NCBI GenBank assembly: GCA_012295275.1
Contig: CM022665.1
Coordinates: forward strand, 27,774,446 to 27,826,945
Source of the DNA: Chrysomallon squamiferum
Taxonomy: Eukaryota > Mollusca > Gastropoda > Neomphalida > Peltospiridae
DNA length: 52,500 nt
Direction: 5' to 3'
The notes below the pieces were generated by a model. It made no database searches. It was not told the origin of the DNA and saw nothing but the letters and a program-made list of their open reading frames with translations. Made by a program: the position numbers and the translations under genes. This document shows positions 39,180 to 50,498 of the stretch, piece by piece; within the stretch, counting starts at the first letter, position 1; the number at the start of each line of letters is the position of its first letter.

Positions 39180-39490
39180 CGCAGGAGAATGACAAAGAAA
39201 TGTAATTTAAACTGTACTGTTGAATACTGGGCCTGTATTCTACAATTACAATTACAGGTGAGGTGTTATCGTGTAATTTGCCAATAGACAGAGGATACTG
39301 TCCTGATACTGAAAGTGATGATGATGAGGATTACTATGATACGACTATCCAGCTCAAGTGGTACTATTCTGCGGATGATGATTCGTGTATACAACTCGCA
39401 TATTACGGTTGTGGAGGAAATGAAAACAGATTTTCAACTGAGTCAGAATGCGAACAAACGTGTGTCAAAGCTCTGTTCGAACACAAATAG
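38006..39490 (+). CDS. K8: secreted Kunitz protein with start codon split by an intron
   Basis: Exon 1 ends in AT (38006-38007, donor gtaaat) and exon 2 (38863-38927, after tttcag) begins with G. Splicing therefore creates an ATG in frame with the signal FVVKKFSILLVFILLTRF. The ATG used by the other copies, eight bases into exon 2, is GTT here. The phase-1 donor gtaacg is at 38928. Exon 3 is 39258-39490 after attacag. Precursor is 99 residues. Cysteine spacing is 8-28-7-12-3, the longest loop in the cluster (DTESDDDEDYYD). P1 is Pro. The tail extends to LFEHK, parallel to K9. AATAAA at 39499-39504. Alternative: a start-less pseudogene; the intact domain argues against that. Confidence 0.8.
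38205..38335 (+). repeat. (TAC)n tract in K8 intron 1
   Basis: Interrupted TAC/TACTAC trinucleotide repeats; Leu-rich frames over it are artefacts. Confidence 0.85.
38356..38651 (+). repeat. Two tandem 148 bp repeats in K8 intron 1
   Basis: Copies 38356-38503 and 38504-38651 begin ACCTTTTACTAGAAATGTGC and appear identical by eye. Either a very young duplication or an assembly artefact. Confidence 0.9.
39005..39177 (+). repeat. (TTA)n and (AG)n tracts in K8 intron 2
   Basis: GTT/TTA repeats at about 39005-39063 and AG repeat at about 39129-39177. Confidence 0.9.
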
Positions 39491-39504
39491 AACTCTGTAA
39501 TAAA

Positions 39505-39634
39505 CTGTTAGCATATTGCTTTATTTTTATTTTTTCTGTGTAACTACATCGATAGATATTTATTTTAATTATTCTTGATATTAATTAGCAGTTTCTGAAG
39601 AAAACTTAAATACCTGAATATACAGTGCGAAAAA

Positions 39635-39691
<57 letters not shown>

Positions 39692-39700
39692 AATTAATTA

Positions 39701-39735
<35 letters not shown>

Positions 39736-39860
39736 ATTAATACGTATAAAATAAAAATAAACTGACAACGCTGAAATAAAAATATATATTAATTGCTAAA
39801 AACATGCTTTTGTTGTTGTTGTTGTTTTAATTATTATTATTATTATTGTTGTTGTTGTTG

Positions 39861-39922
<62 letters not shown>

Positions 39923-40252
39923 GGAATAAAGAGAAAACATAATCAGGGCCTATGGGAGGGGGTACTTTGTTCCGGGACCGAAGGGGTAAAAATGGCCCCA
40001 CAGCAACCATGCAACATCCATCCTCCCTCGAGAACAGTCACTTTCTCCTACACACACACACACTTACATTCACACACACAAACATCACTGTACTTATCAC
40101 ACCACACACACTTACATTCACACACACAAACATCACTGTACTTATCACACCACACACACACTTCTTTTTATTAGTATTCTGAGAAAAATCTTAGCCTGCC
40201 TGGTGGCCTCAAAATGCTCTTGTACCGCCTTGCAAAATTTCTCTTGGAGGCC

Positions 40253-40310
<58 letters not shown>

Positions 40311-41435
40311 AAACATGCACACACACACACACACACAGAAAAAAGGAATTATGTTGTCCTTTTATTATAATCTGTACATGCGTGATATAAATAACTGTGA
40401 ATAGTCTATTAACGTAGTTAAATTACGAATGCTTCGTATCTGTCAGTGGTCTCCCCAGTATTTGTGAAAGGGATCGCGGGAATCGGCTTAACTGGTGTTA
40501 GTTAAACAAAGGGAGGATGGTACAGAAAATGTTCAGGGTACAAGTACTTTGAACAACGTTGAAATTACTTGTTTGTCAAAAATACTCCTATGCATAATTA
40601 CATCAAATGCATTAACTGTTATTTTACTTGCAATTAAATAAAGTCAAAGTGTCTGTTGCTAGCGAGTTTTGTTTGGTTGTTCTGTGAATTATATTACTTT
40701 ACAAAATAATATATATATATACATAGTTTTTGTAACCTTCTAATATATATATTATATACATGTCTGTGTGAAATGTGAGATCGTTTTTATTGCTCTAAAA
40801 TAAAAAAAATCGCCATGCAGTGTGATAGTGAATATTTATGATAATGTAACGTTGAGTTGGCGATGTGCTGTTGATAAGAATTATTTTTATATTGTGCGGA
40901 TCAAGCGCATATCTGTTTTCATTAAGATAATATTTAGACACATTATTTATGTATCTAGAACAACATAACTATTATACAGCTGTAAGTTAAAAAACGTGTA
41001 GCAATAATATAGCCGCACAACGCCTGCGGCCTTAGCATTGATTGCACAGTTAGCATCAAATTTCAGAGGGATCGGATTGTGTCCTTCGAAACGCCGGAGG
41101 GGGTAATTTGTAAACACGACAGTCATCGTTGACATCTATTTTTTTTTTTTAAAGACAAGACACGTGAACTGCTGACACCAAAAGTGTAAAACAATGGCAT
41201 GATAGCCTGTCTAAATAAACGGGTGGCGGATATTGCAGTGTGTAGCGAGACCTCTGATTATAAAATATTTATTTAGAGATTTTTGAAATGCAAGAACGGG
41301 TTTTACGTGTGTATTCACTTTTTAAAATTTTTTCTTTGTTTTTATTATGATTTGGAAATAGAAAAGCAAAATAATTTTTGACTGAATATGTTGTCGTTTC
41401 GATAGTTCGTAACAAATTGTAGATGGTTTCAGTTA
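39505..41435. other. K8-K9 spacer, simple repeats
   Basis: (AAAT)n at about 39631-39690, TAA and ATT repeats at 39705-39921. A roughly 48 bp tandem duplication of a CA-rich unit is at about 40062-40155 (both contain AAACATCACTGTACTTATCA). (CA)n at 40257-40335. The sequence around 39733-39810 is homologous to the region downstream of K9. No exon recognised. Confidence 0.6.
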
Positions 41436-41443
41436 TGACGTCA
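41436..41443 (+). promoter_or_regulatory. K9 promoter: CRE
   Basis: TGACGTCA. The following leader shares CTTCATTTGACAT at the exon 1 end with K8 (CTCCATTTGACAT). The forkhead-like site is degraded here (TTGTTCATG). Confidence 0.68.
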
Positions 41444-41514
41444 TACATTGCCAACAATGTAAACTCGTGATTGTTCATGTGCAGCAATTTCGCTTGAATA
41501 CTTCTTCATTTGAC

Positions 41515-41807
41515 ATGTAAATATGTTTATCTGTCCTATGTGCATTTTTCATTATTTATTTATTTTATTTTATTTTATTTTATTTTATTTTATTTTATCT
41601 TATCTTTTTGGTTTACAATCATCATATTAATATGTTATTCCTGTATATTTTTCAGAATTAATAGTAAGTCCGGGTTTTTATTTATTTATTTATTTATTTA
41701 TTTATCTTATCTTTTAGGTTTGCAATGATCATAATTAATATATTGTTCCTGTATATTTTTCTTTCACGTTTCACAGTTAATGGTAAGAACGGGTTTTTCT
41801 TTCATTT

Positions 41808-41838
<31 letters not shown>

Positions 41839-42693
41839 TTTGTAATACTTGCACAAATTTTTGTCATTAATTTAGTTATTTGTTGTATTGTAGTGTATAT
41901 TTTAAAATTATTATTATTGTTGTTGTTATTGTTGTCGTCGTTGTTATTGTTGTTATTGTTAGTATTTACTATCTGCTAATCATAAATAGGAGTTCAAAAT
42001 AATTTTAAAAAAGACATGTATATACATAGCTCTGTACATTTATACCTGTGTATATGCAGATAGAATTAAACAGACAGACAGGCAGACAGACACAGAGAGC
42101 GAATTTTTATATTATGGAGCCGTATCCCAGGATATAGTCTAACCTATAACACAACACACTATAAAACAATATAATATAATATAATATAATGTAATGTAAT
42201 ATAATGTAATCTAATGTAGTGTAATGTAATGAAATGCAGTGCAGTGTAATCTAATGCAGTGCAGTGTATTGTAATACAGTATAGCTTAATACAGCACACA
42301 GCACAGCACAGCATAGCATAGTATAGTATAGTATAGTATAGTATAGCATAGCATATTAAAGTATAGCATAGCACAGCATAGCATAAAGCAGCACAACACA
42401 TCACATCCCAACAAAACCAGTACAGTACAGGATAATATAATGCAATATTTTGAACAGCTGAAGAGGATGATCCGAGATGTAACCTGTCTATAAACAGAGG
42501 TTTCTGCCCGGACACCGATGATGATGATGAAGATTATTACGACGGTTCTCTCACATACCACTGGTTCTATTCAGCTGAAGATGATAGATGTATACGCCTG
42601 CCTTACTACGGGTGTGGAGGAAACGCAAACAGATTTGACACTGAAGGCGACTGTGCGGGAACGTGTGTCAGTCCTATGTTGGAACAAAAATAA
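41515..42693 (+). CDS. K9: secreted Kunitz protein, long acidic loop
   Basis: Exon 1 ends AT at 41515-41516 (donor gtaaat) and exon 2 (41718-41782) begins GTTTGCAATG. Splicing yields ATG-TTT-GCA-ATG, so translation may start at the split codon or at 41725. The signal is MIIINILFLYIFLSRFTVN. The phase-1 donor gtaaga is at 41783. Exon 3 (42458-42693, after tgaacag) has no internal ATG near its start and is easily missed. Precursor is 97 or 100 residues. Cysteine spacing is 8-27-7-12-3. P1 is Pro, then DTDDDDEDYYD. The usual Lys before WFY is His. The tail SPMLEQK parallels K8. AATAAA (42689-42694) overlaps the stop. Recent duplicate of K8. Confidence 0.85.
41611..41663 (+). pseudogene. Dead duplicate of K9 exon 2
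   Basis: GTTTACAATCATCATATTAA through a TTATTCCTGTATATTTTT stretch, ending before gtaagt, parallels the real exon at 41718. The acceptor AG has become TG, the ATG has become ATC, and about 10 bases are missing near the 3' end. It lies about 107 bp upstream in intron 1, with the neighbouring TTTATT tract also duplicated. Confidence 0.7.
42158..42435 (+). repeat. Degenerate pentanucleotide repeat in K9 intron 2
   Basis: About 280 bp of five-base periods that drift along the tract: ATAAT, then GTAAT, then GCAGT, then AGTAT/AGCAT, then AGCAC. It ends about 20 bp before the exon 3 acceptor. Confidence 0.9.
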
Positions 42694-42694
42694 A

Positions 42695-42743
42695 TTCTGT
42701 AACATATTTCTAAAATTCTATAATCAGTTCTTCTTCTTCTTCT

Positions 42744-42789
<46 letters not shown>

Positions 42790-43353
42790 GAATTAATACG
42801 AATAAAATAAAAATAAACTGACAACGATGAAATAAAAATACATATTAATTGCTAAAAATATGTTTTTGTTATTTTTTTAATCATCATAATTTGTTTCTTT
42901 TGTTTTACTGTCTCTGTTTTTCTTTGTAAAACACTTGCAAAAATACATCAGCAGTCATATAAAATGCCGCACTAACTCAAGTATCATTAAATCAGTGGAA
43001 ATACCAAGCAAATTGTATTCAGACATTGATTTAATAAAGCGTCACTCTTCTGCAAATTTCTGTGCCTTTTAGCCATAGAACTGCTACTGTAACATGAGAG
43101 AGGCGTGCACGTGCGTTTTGGAGTTTCAAGAATTCTGCTCTTAAACAATAACATGCTGCAGCACGTGCACAAAGTATGGTTTGCTGTGTTTTCTGTGCCC
43201 GTCAGTTTAATTGCTTTTGATGGAACATTCTAAACTTCTATACATCTAACCTGACGTTTCGAAAATAAAGATGGATAGAAACAGAGAAAGAGAGATGAAG
43301 ACAGAGAAAGAAAAATAATAGCTAGATAGATAGAAAGACACACTCACACAAAC

Positions 43354-43415
<62 letters not shown>

Positions 43416-43690
43416 TTAGTGAGTACTAGAAACACACCTGACAAGTATGTATTATTAACAGTAACATTACTGAAGAGTACTGAGGATGGACATGATTTAA
43501 AAATCGAGAGAGACAGGTGATGTAGTTTGTGTTTATTTTAAAAAGAAAGATAATATTAATAATAATGATGATAATAATAATAATAAATAAATAAATAAAT
43601 AATACAATGCACGTCAACGATTATGTTCGGATTTTACAGTTCCGAACTCGGCCGATGATGACGACATAATCTGTGGCCTAACTGATCATA
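42695..43690. other. K9-K10 spacer
   Basis: TTC/AAT/GATAAT repeats at 42728-42790, then an 80 bp block (about 42790-42870) homologous to the K8 downstream flank. (AG)n at 43361-43411, AAT/AAAT repeats at 43555-43602. No exon recognised. Confidence 0.55.
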
Positions 43691-43697
43691 ACGTCAT
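43689..43697 (+). promoter_or_regulatory. K10 putative promoter: degenerate CRE
   Basis: TAACGTCAT in place of TGACGTCA, with a GATGATGACGAC-like block 40 bp upstream. A possible exon 1 ends at 43723 before gtattt. Weaker than the other promoters. Confidence 0.35.
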
Positions 43698-44277
43698 CGG
43701 CCATAGTTCAAGGAAAAGAATAGGTATTTCTTAACATTATGACAATTATACTGTTTTAAAAATAAATTAATGATAATAGGATATTTACTTTTCAGTAATC
43801 AACAGAAATATTATCTGACTCATTTCAGTTTTACTACCTTGCAAAAGCGTAAGCTTTATTTAACGCAGACAGTATGTTTGTCTCCTGTACATAAAACAGT
43901 TAATTAAATGTTATTTATACAGCTGCGAACTGAAATATTTAAATATAATAAGAACTGTTCTGAAATCAGTATCAATGTTCGTGACGCCTAGAACAATTGC
44001 CTGCTTCTGAGGGAAGAAACCAAATGTCTGTATTTTTATATATACACGTAAATGTTATATAGATAACATACACATGTACATAAGTACATGAACACACACA
44101 AACACACACACATAGACACACACACAATACATACACACACACACACACATATATATATATAGATAGAGAGATAGACATACATGCACATTACATAATACAT
44201 AATATGGAAAGATTTATACATAAGACAAACACTCAGACATAATTACGAATGTTTACGTTCACTATTTCAGGGTAACA

Positions 44278-45025
44278 ATGAAGAATCTGATTACTTTTAT
44301 GATGTTGTTGTTTGTTTGCTGCGCACCTGTAGCTCCTCAAACTTTACCACTTCCAACTTCAAGTAATTTTAATCTATCTCTCTATTTGTCTGTCTGTCTG
44401 TCTGTCTACCTGTCTCGCTATCTATCTATCTATATATGTGTGTATATTTATTTATCTAACCATGTATCTATCTGTCTGTAGTTATGTGTGTCAGTGTCTG
44501 TTTACCTATCTACCTGCTTTTCTACGTATGTATATATGTGTTCTCGCGTTTATAAGTTTATAGTGTAAAAAACATTAATATATTCTAAAGTGTACACAAC
44601 ATTTTTATTTTACTGTTCTGTTAAGAAACGAATGAACAAAGTCTTTTTATTTCAACTTGTTTATTTATATTTTCAAATATTTTATTCTACAATTATTTTT
44701 AAAAACAAAATATTGTTTATTAATTAATTTAGCCAAGATTAAATAATTCATCATCATCATCATCATCATCACTTTTATTATATATTTTACTGTTTTTGCA
44801 GGAATGTTCTGCAACATGACAATAGATCAAGGCACAATTTGTCCTAACAAACAGGTTCGCGAACCTGAGATGATCTGGTACTTTGACAAAAGTACAAACC
44901 TCTGCAAGGAGTTACCTTACCTGGGATGTGGCGGAAACGATAACAGGTTCCCAACCGAAGAAATCTGCTCCATCCTCTGCAGTAAACGAAACCAAACAAC
45001 TGCAACCAACACAACTGGCTCTTAA
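44278..45025 (+). CDS. K10: divergent secreted Kunitz protein without acidic insert
   Basis: Exon 2 (44271-44362) follows atttcag with a seven-base leader before ATG 44278. The first coding exon is the longest, 28 residues, with a hydrophobic MKNLITFMMLLFVCCAPVAP and a Pro/Thr/Leu-rich spacer. The phase-1 donor gtaatt is at 44363. Exon 3 (44802-45025) follows tttgcag. Precursor is 102 residues. Cysteine spacing is 9-20-7-12-3, the shortest loop and without Asp runs (PNKQVREPEM). The basic-Trp pair is Ile-Trp and the strand is WYFD. Potential N-glycosylation sequons occur just after Cys1 (NMT) and in the Thr/Asn-rich C-terminal tail (NQT, NTT). P1 is Pro. No close AATAAA; the nearest is about 45314. 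Most divergent member of the cluster. Confidence 0.85.
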
Positions 45026-45120
45026 ACCGGCTGCTCTGTATTTGCGAGTGTGCGTTTGTGCGTATGTGTGTGCATGCATTGTCAAGTGAATATTGTTTAC
45101 TCTATTTCTATGTATGTATG

Positions 45121-45163
<43 letters not shown>

Positions 45164-45220
45164 CGTGAATATGTGTAAATACTCTGTTATATACATCTCT
45201 ATTCAAAAGTATTCTGAAGA

Positions 45221-45255
<35 letters not shown>

Positions 45256-45547
45256 GTTATCATTATTATTGATATTTTTATTTTATTGATATATATTAGT
45301 AACTCTGTTGAAAAATAAAAAAAAAAACGAAAAGAAAAAAACGATGTTGATGTTTTGCTTATATGTAATTTTCTTATTTGTAGGTTCTGTAATTAGCTTT
45401 CCCTCATTTTCCCCTTTCTTTCTCTCTCTTTCCTATAATCAGAAACTTTTAAATAACGAGCAAAATAATAATTATTACGATGAAGAAGAAGATGATGATG
45501 TCGACATGATGATGATGAAGATGATGATGATGATGATACTAATAATG

Positions 45548-45605
<58 letters not shown>

Positions 45606-46314
45606 CAACAGCAACAAAGCAACAATTATGACAATTAAAAAAATAAAAATAAAAAATAAAACAAAATAAAAAAGATTAAAAATATAAAAAATATAAAAAT
45701 GCACAAGGATTTTGCCATTATTGCAAAAGTGATGAATTAACTCTCCTTCAGTGTATGACTCTTCAATGGTTTCATCTATTTTTTAATTTCTTATTAGCTC
45801 ACAGTTTAAGTGGAAAATGTATTTTGCCCCCATTTTATCTCAAACGTTTGTTGAATATGTTTTTCAATAGTTGTCCAACATGTCACTTATGACTTTCTCT
45901 CTTATCTTATCTTCTTTAGATGCATTTTGTTCAGCCATTGAAACTATTTGTCAGTATCTCCACTGTACATAGGTAGTGGCTGGCAAACTTGTTACTTATA
46001 TCAACTGAAATGTTAACTGCTTATTATAACACAATGTTATTGTACTGGTCTGTGACCAAACATTTTTGCTGAATATTTCATTTATTTCATACTTTAGGCA
46101 AACTGAAGGTAAGTATAGTTAGTTGTGGGTGTAATGGAAGGAAACCAGGGAGACGTGTGTGGATTTTTATTTATTTATTTTGAGCAAGGGGTGAGGAGGG
46201 ATTAGGTCGTGTATTGAACGCTGTTACGTAGGTACTGGCTGAGTGACACTGGCGTGCCTAATGTTTCTGGAGTAGCTGTGTCCACATTTGTTGAGTGTCA
46301 GTTTGTAATTACGA
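45026..46314. other. K10-K11 spacer
   Basis: (AT)n at about 45125-45160, (TTA)n at 45225-45255, GAT/AAT repeats at 45487-45605, A-rich to about 45700, then mixed sequence. No exon recognised. Confidence 0.5.
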
Positions 46315-46322
46315 TGACGTCA
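46315..46322 (+). promoter_or_regulatory. Orphan CRE palindrome
   Basis: TGACGTCA with no recognisable leader donor, signal exon or Kunitz exon before the K11 promoter at 46934. Possibly the promoter remnant of a lost copy, a distal K11 element, or chance. Confidence 0.35.
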
Positions 46323-46933
46323 TGGTGAATTTGAATTTGCCACGATTTCATACCAGTTTAATACTGGAGACAGCTGGTGAAAAGATTACATCACATGTAT
46401 TTAAATACACAGAAAGAGACAAAAAAATAATAATACAGATTTTAATTTTTTTTTTCTTTTTAAATATACTTTTTTTAAATGTTTAAACAGTTAACAAACT
46501 GAAACAAATACAAAAATATTTCATCAATAACAACAACAACAGTAATAATAACAACAACAATAACAACAATAATAATAATAAGGATGAGAAAGAGAACGAT
46601 TATGATGATGATGATTAAAAATAATAAAAAATCTATATATAAAAAGATTTTCGCCCCCCCCCACAAAAAATAATAAAAAAAACAACAAAAAAACGGAATT
46701 TGTTTTTATTTAGAACTGTCAGTATAAAACACATTAAAACGTTTTATCATTTTTTTATTAAAATTTTGGCCGCATTTGAATAATTGAAACCAAATACAGG
46801 TTCTAAATTTTAATATGCAGTTTGCTTTTGAACTGAATGGTGTTTTATGGGAAGATTCAGTTAAGTAAGAACCTTGATAATAAACAGTTTTAATAAACCG
46901 GTTTTGGTTGTGTGACGAAGTATAACGGTAATA

Positions 46934-46941
46934 TGACGTAA
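46934..46941 (+). promoter_or_regulatory. K11 promoter: variant CRE
   Basis: TGACGTAA, one base from the palindrome, with TAACGTCG about 12 bp downstream. The spacing of 94 bp to the donor at 47028 (gtaaac) resembles the other promoters. Confidence 0.5.
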
Positions 46942-47248
46942 TAAAATAAATAACGTCGTTAGTTCCAGCATTTGTTATCAGTGTTTAGAACTGAAACCGT
47001 CGTTCAGATATTTAAAAAACAAAAAAGGTAAACATTAGATGTCTTTGATTATATATTCTAACAATATTTTAAAATCCACAAATCAAATAAACATTAATTA
47101 TCTAAAAATGTTTTTTTTTTTTATTGGTTTTATTGTTACTTTGTTTTTGAATTTTAACTGTCTTTTTTTTTTTTTTCTTTTTTTTTTCTTTTTTTATTAA
47201 TCCACTGTTAATTCTGTATATATATTTCTACTATATTTCAGGTTCATT

Positions 47249-47372
47249 ATGAGGATTCTGCTCATTCTTTTGCTGTTTCTCTTCGTTATGAGAGCCTCTG
47301 GCATTCGTGAGTAACTTAACTAACTTCTTCTATTTTACTTAATTAAAAATGTATTAATTGTTTTATTTAATT

Positions 47373-47403
<31 letters not shown>

Positions 47404-47647
47404 TATTCTTACTTACTTTTTTATTTTTATCGTTGCAGTCCGCTGTAAAATGCCAATAGACCACGGCGTCGTCTGTCCCAATGAAGAAGAAGATGAAGAC
47501 GACGATGATGATGACTACCCGGTAATGAAGTGGTTCTATAACGCACAGATCGATGAATGTCAAAAGCTTCAGTATTTCGGATGCGGTGGAAACGGAAATC
47601 GGTTTTCAACCAAAAAGGCTTGCAGAAACCTCTGTGTCACAGAATAA
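47249..47647 (+). CDS. K11: secreted single Kunitz-domain protein, strongest Asp/Glu run
   Basis: Exon 2 (47242-47306) follows atttcag, seven-base leader, ATG 47249. The signal is MRILLILLLFLFVMRASGI. The phase-1 donor gtgagt is at 47307. Exon 3 (47439-47647) follows gttgcag. Intron 2 is only 132 bp. Precursor is 88 residues. Cysteine spacing is 9-27-7-12-3. P1 is Pro, followed by NEEEDEDDDDDDYP, then VMKWFY. The acidic stretch is encoded by tandem GAA/GAT/GAC codons, i.e. a coding microsatellite. ATTAAA at 47668-47673 may be the poly(A) signal. Closest to K12 (both RCK-PIDHG). Confidence 0.88.
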
Positions 47648-48248
47648 CTGTAGATATCCATATTTGAATTAAAATGCTGAGAAAATATATAAAGACTTTG
47701 TTTTGTTTTCCTAGAGTTAGTCTTCTTCTCCTCCGACTTCTTCTTATTATTATTATTATTATCACAGTGTAACTATGACCGTTATTATTTATTTTTACTA
47801 TTTTTATTTTTATTTTTTTAATTTTTTTTCTATCTGAATGTCTGCTTGTATATATATATATATATATACAATATTATCGATGGATTTGTTTAATATGAAC
47901 GGAATGTCGATTCCAAAGAAAAGAACAGCATGCAGAAAAAACTCTGTGCATCTGAAAAACAGCGTTTCTTGTTCAAGTTATCTGGAAGAAAGGTAATGGA
48001 AAAGACATCCCCGATTCCATTTTAAGAAATAATTCATTTATTAATAAGAAATAGTTGGTCTGTGGTCAGAATTTCATATCCTGCTATACTTTGATCAAAG
48101 TCACTAGTTTGTGATTTATTTATTTTTACTGTTTATGAACAAATTAACTGCGACCAAAAAATTAAACAAGTAGAATTTTCACTAGACACAAACTGGAAGG
48201 CTATAGCCAAGATTAAATAATTTTTGCTTTTAAATATACGCATACAAA
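47648..48248. other. K11-K12 spacer, left part
   Basis: TTC/TTA repeats at about 47718-47762, TA repeat at 47850-47868, otherwise unremarkable. Confidence 0.45.
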
Positions 48249-48939
48249 TACACTGATACCGTGACTTATGAGTTTAATTTGTTCTGTGACTGAGCCCGTC
48301 ACTCAATTAGCTCGTATATCAAATCAATTTTCCCAACTGAAATTAACTGAAATACCATTAATCCATTCCAGCCTCCCCCAAAACACCCCATTTTTTTGTA
48401 ACATGTTTTTAAAATAAGAAAAATGTATTTATAAATGACAAATATTGTATAAAAAACTAAATAACAGAGAATGTAAAGAAATAAATTGGTTTTGTAAAGT
48501 GTATTTATCTTGGAGATCAGACAAATTATTTTAACGCCTTTATCGACTCCTTCTGCTTCAGTATGATACATATCGTAGAATTATTACGCTCGTACTGCCT
48601 AGCTAAGTCGACTACACCACACCTCGCTCGTGTTGTTCTATGATTTCATGCTTTAATTCAATGGACATCATCGGCTTCTTCTTTTCAGCACTCTACTCAC
48701 TTTCTTAGGATCCATGGCCAGAAAAAAATACAGCATAAAACGCAAACACAACACAATAGAGATGCTTCTGCGGCGAGGTAACCACGTGAAGTAAACGAGT
48801 GAGACGCGGGATGCTGGCCGGATGTTGTGTTGTTCGTTGCGCCGACTAGCGGCGGCGTTTCTGAAGCTAGTTCGTAACTCGGATTTTGGCTCGCAAAAAA
48901 TCGACTGAGCGGCTGCCCATAACTCGAGATACTCTTTGA
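48249..48939. mobile_element. TIR element, copy 2 (longer relative of 30783)
   Basis: Left end TACACTGATACCGTGACTTATG and right end around CATAACTCGAGATACTCTTTGA match the terminal repeats of the 30783-31162 element. The left 300 bp align well, including ACTCAATTAGCTCGTATATC. At about 690 bp it is nearly twice the length of copy 1 and its right end is more decayed, so it may carry an insertion or be a less-deleted relative. Confidence 0.6.
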
Positions 48940-49643
48940 TCATTTGCCGAAACCGTGTTTTTGCAAGTCTCTGCTTTTTAAAAATGATGTTAATGTATTT
49001 CATTTTAAAAGACGATATAAATAAATTGAAGTACAACCCTTCTTTTAAACGTTTTTTATTAGTTGTCTGTTTGTTTGGTCTAAGTTCCACTCCAGTGTTA
49101 ACAATGGATATTTTCCTTCCACGAACATTAATTTACAGGGTTTATCCTGACCTTCTCTCGCACCTAGAATACCTGTCTTCTTTACAAACATCTTCTCTTT
49201 CATAACACAGATGCATCTGTCAGTATACGATAATATATAGATACATCTATCCATATATATATACACACAGACCCGGTGAACAAAAGCTATACTTTCCGCT
49301 CTACGATAATGAGAGAATGAAGTACAAAACAGTAACAAATATATTCTGCTGCATTTAACAGCACTTTTACTGCTTGATTTCATAACCATAATAACACCAG
49401 GGTATTACGTAAGATCAAAATTTGTTGACTGGTTTCGTTGAATGAAAAAAAAAAAAAAAGAAGAAGAAAAAAAGGATGCTTCTGTAATTTACTGCTCGTA
49501 TAGCAATATTCTTTTTCGTATATCGCATATTTGATACCGTAAACCGCACCGCAAAACGTATATCACACACCGAACTGCATACCGCATACTGCAGATCCCT
49601 TACTTCTCTTCGTGTGAAGTCGGAACAAATAATACATATTTAT
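48940..49643. other. Spacer before K12
   Basis: AT-rich and TA/CA-rich sequence with a poly-A tract near 49446-49459. No exon or repeat family recognised. Confidence 0.4.
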
Positions 49644-49651
49644 TGACGTCA
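49644..49651 (+). promoter_or_regulatory. K12 promoter: CRE
   Basis: TGACGTCA; a TGTTTGTT forkhead-like motif follows at about 49665. Exon 1 ends at either 49677 (gtaact) or 49736 (gtgtgt). Confidence 0.65.
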
Positions 49652-50412
49652 TCAGTATTCAACGTGTTTGTTCGAAGGTAACTGCCTTTTTGAAAGCATC
49701 CTGAGTCGAAACTGTTTTCTTTTAAGAATTATAAAGGTGTGTTTTTCTGTTATATAATTTTTATTAGTTACAAACATTTTTAAAATATAGACTTGAGCAT
49801 TATGTATGGGTTCCCAAACGACAAGCTTTACGAAATATAATTCTGAAAGAAAAACATTTCTTAAGTTTAACCGCTGGAAATTCTGTATTCATTTAGCAAT
49901 GGTAACGCATTTATTATTATTATTATTACTATTATTATTATTATTATTATAGTCAGATAAAGATGTATTTATTAGTAAAAAAAAATAAAAAATCCATCTC
50001 TGAAGAAAAACAGAAATAAAGAATAGGTAATTTTTATTATTTATTTTTTTCTTCTATTATATTATCTGCAGACTGCCATATGAAACCGTCGCGCCTGAAG
50101 AGTTATTTTTCATCGAGCGAGCACTACAGCTTCAAAAACTATTAAACAATAAATAAGCGGGTTATTTTTCAAACACAAAACTAAATGTGAAAGAAGATAG
50201 GTCTAAAATATTCTATTTAAGTAATTGAACTTAACATTTCGGGTTTTGAAATTCGCTATTTAATAAAAAAAAAAAAAAAAAAATTAAATTCAAAAAAATG
50301 TAACGAGCGCCATTAGCTAATTCTTAGAATAAATTAAAAACGTTGAAAGTAATAATAAATAAAAATACTTATGTGATGACATGCAGGATTAAAAATAAGG
50401 GTTAAAAAATAA

Positions 50413-50448
<36 letters not shown>

Positions 50449-50498
50449 ATATTTACTAATTCACTGTGTTTTTAATATTGATATATTTCAGACTGATA

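Noticed and set aside
48668-49389. Minus-strand open frames of 114-140 codons
   Set aside because: They run through the decayed TIR element and adjoining sequence, show no domain, and have no splice or promoter context.
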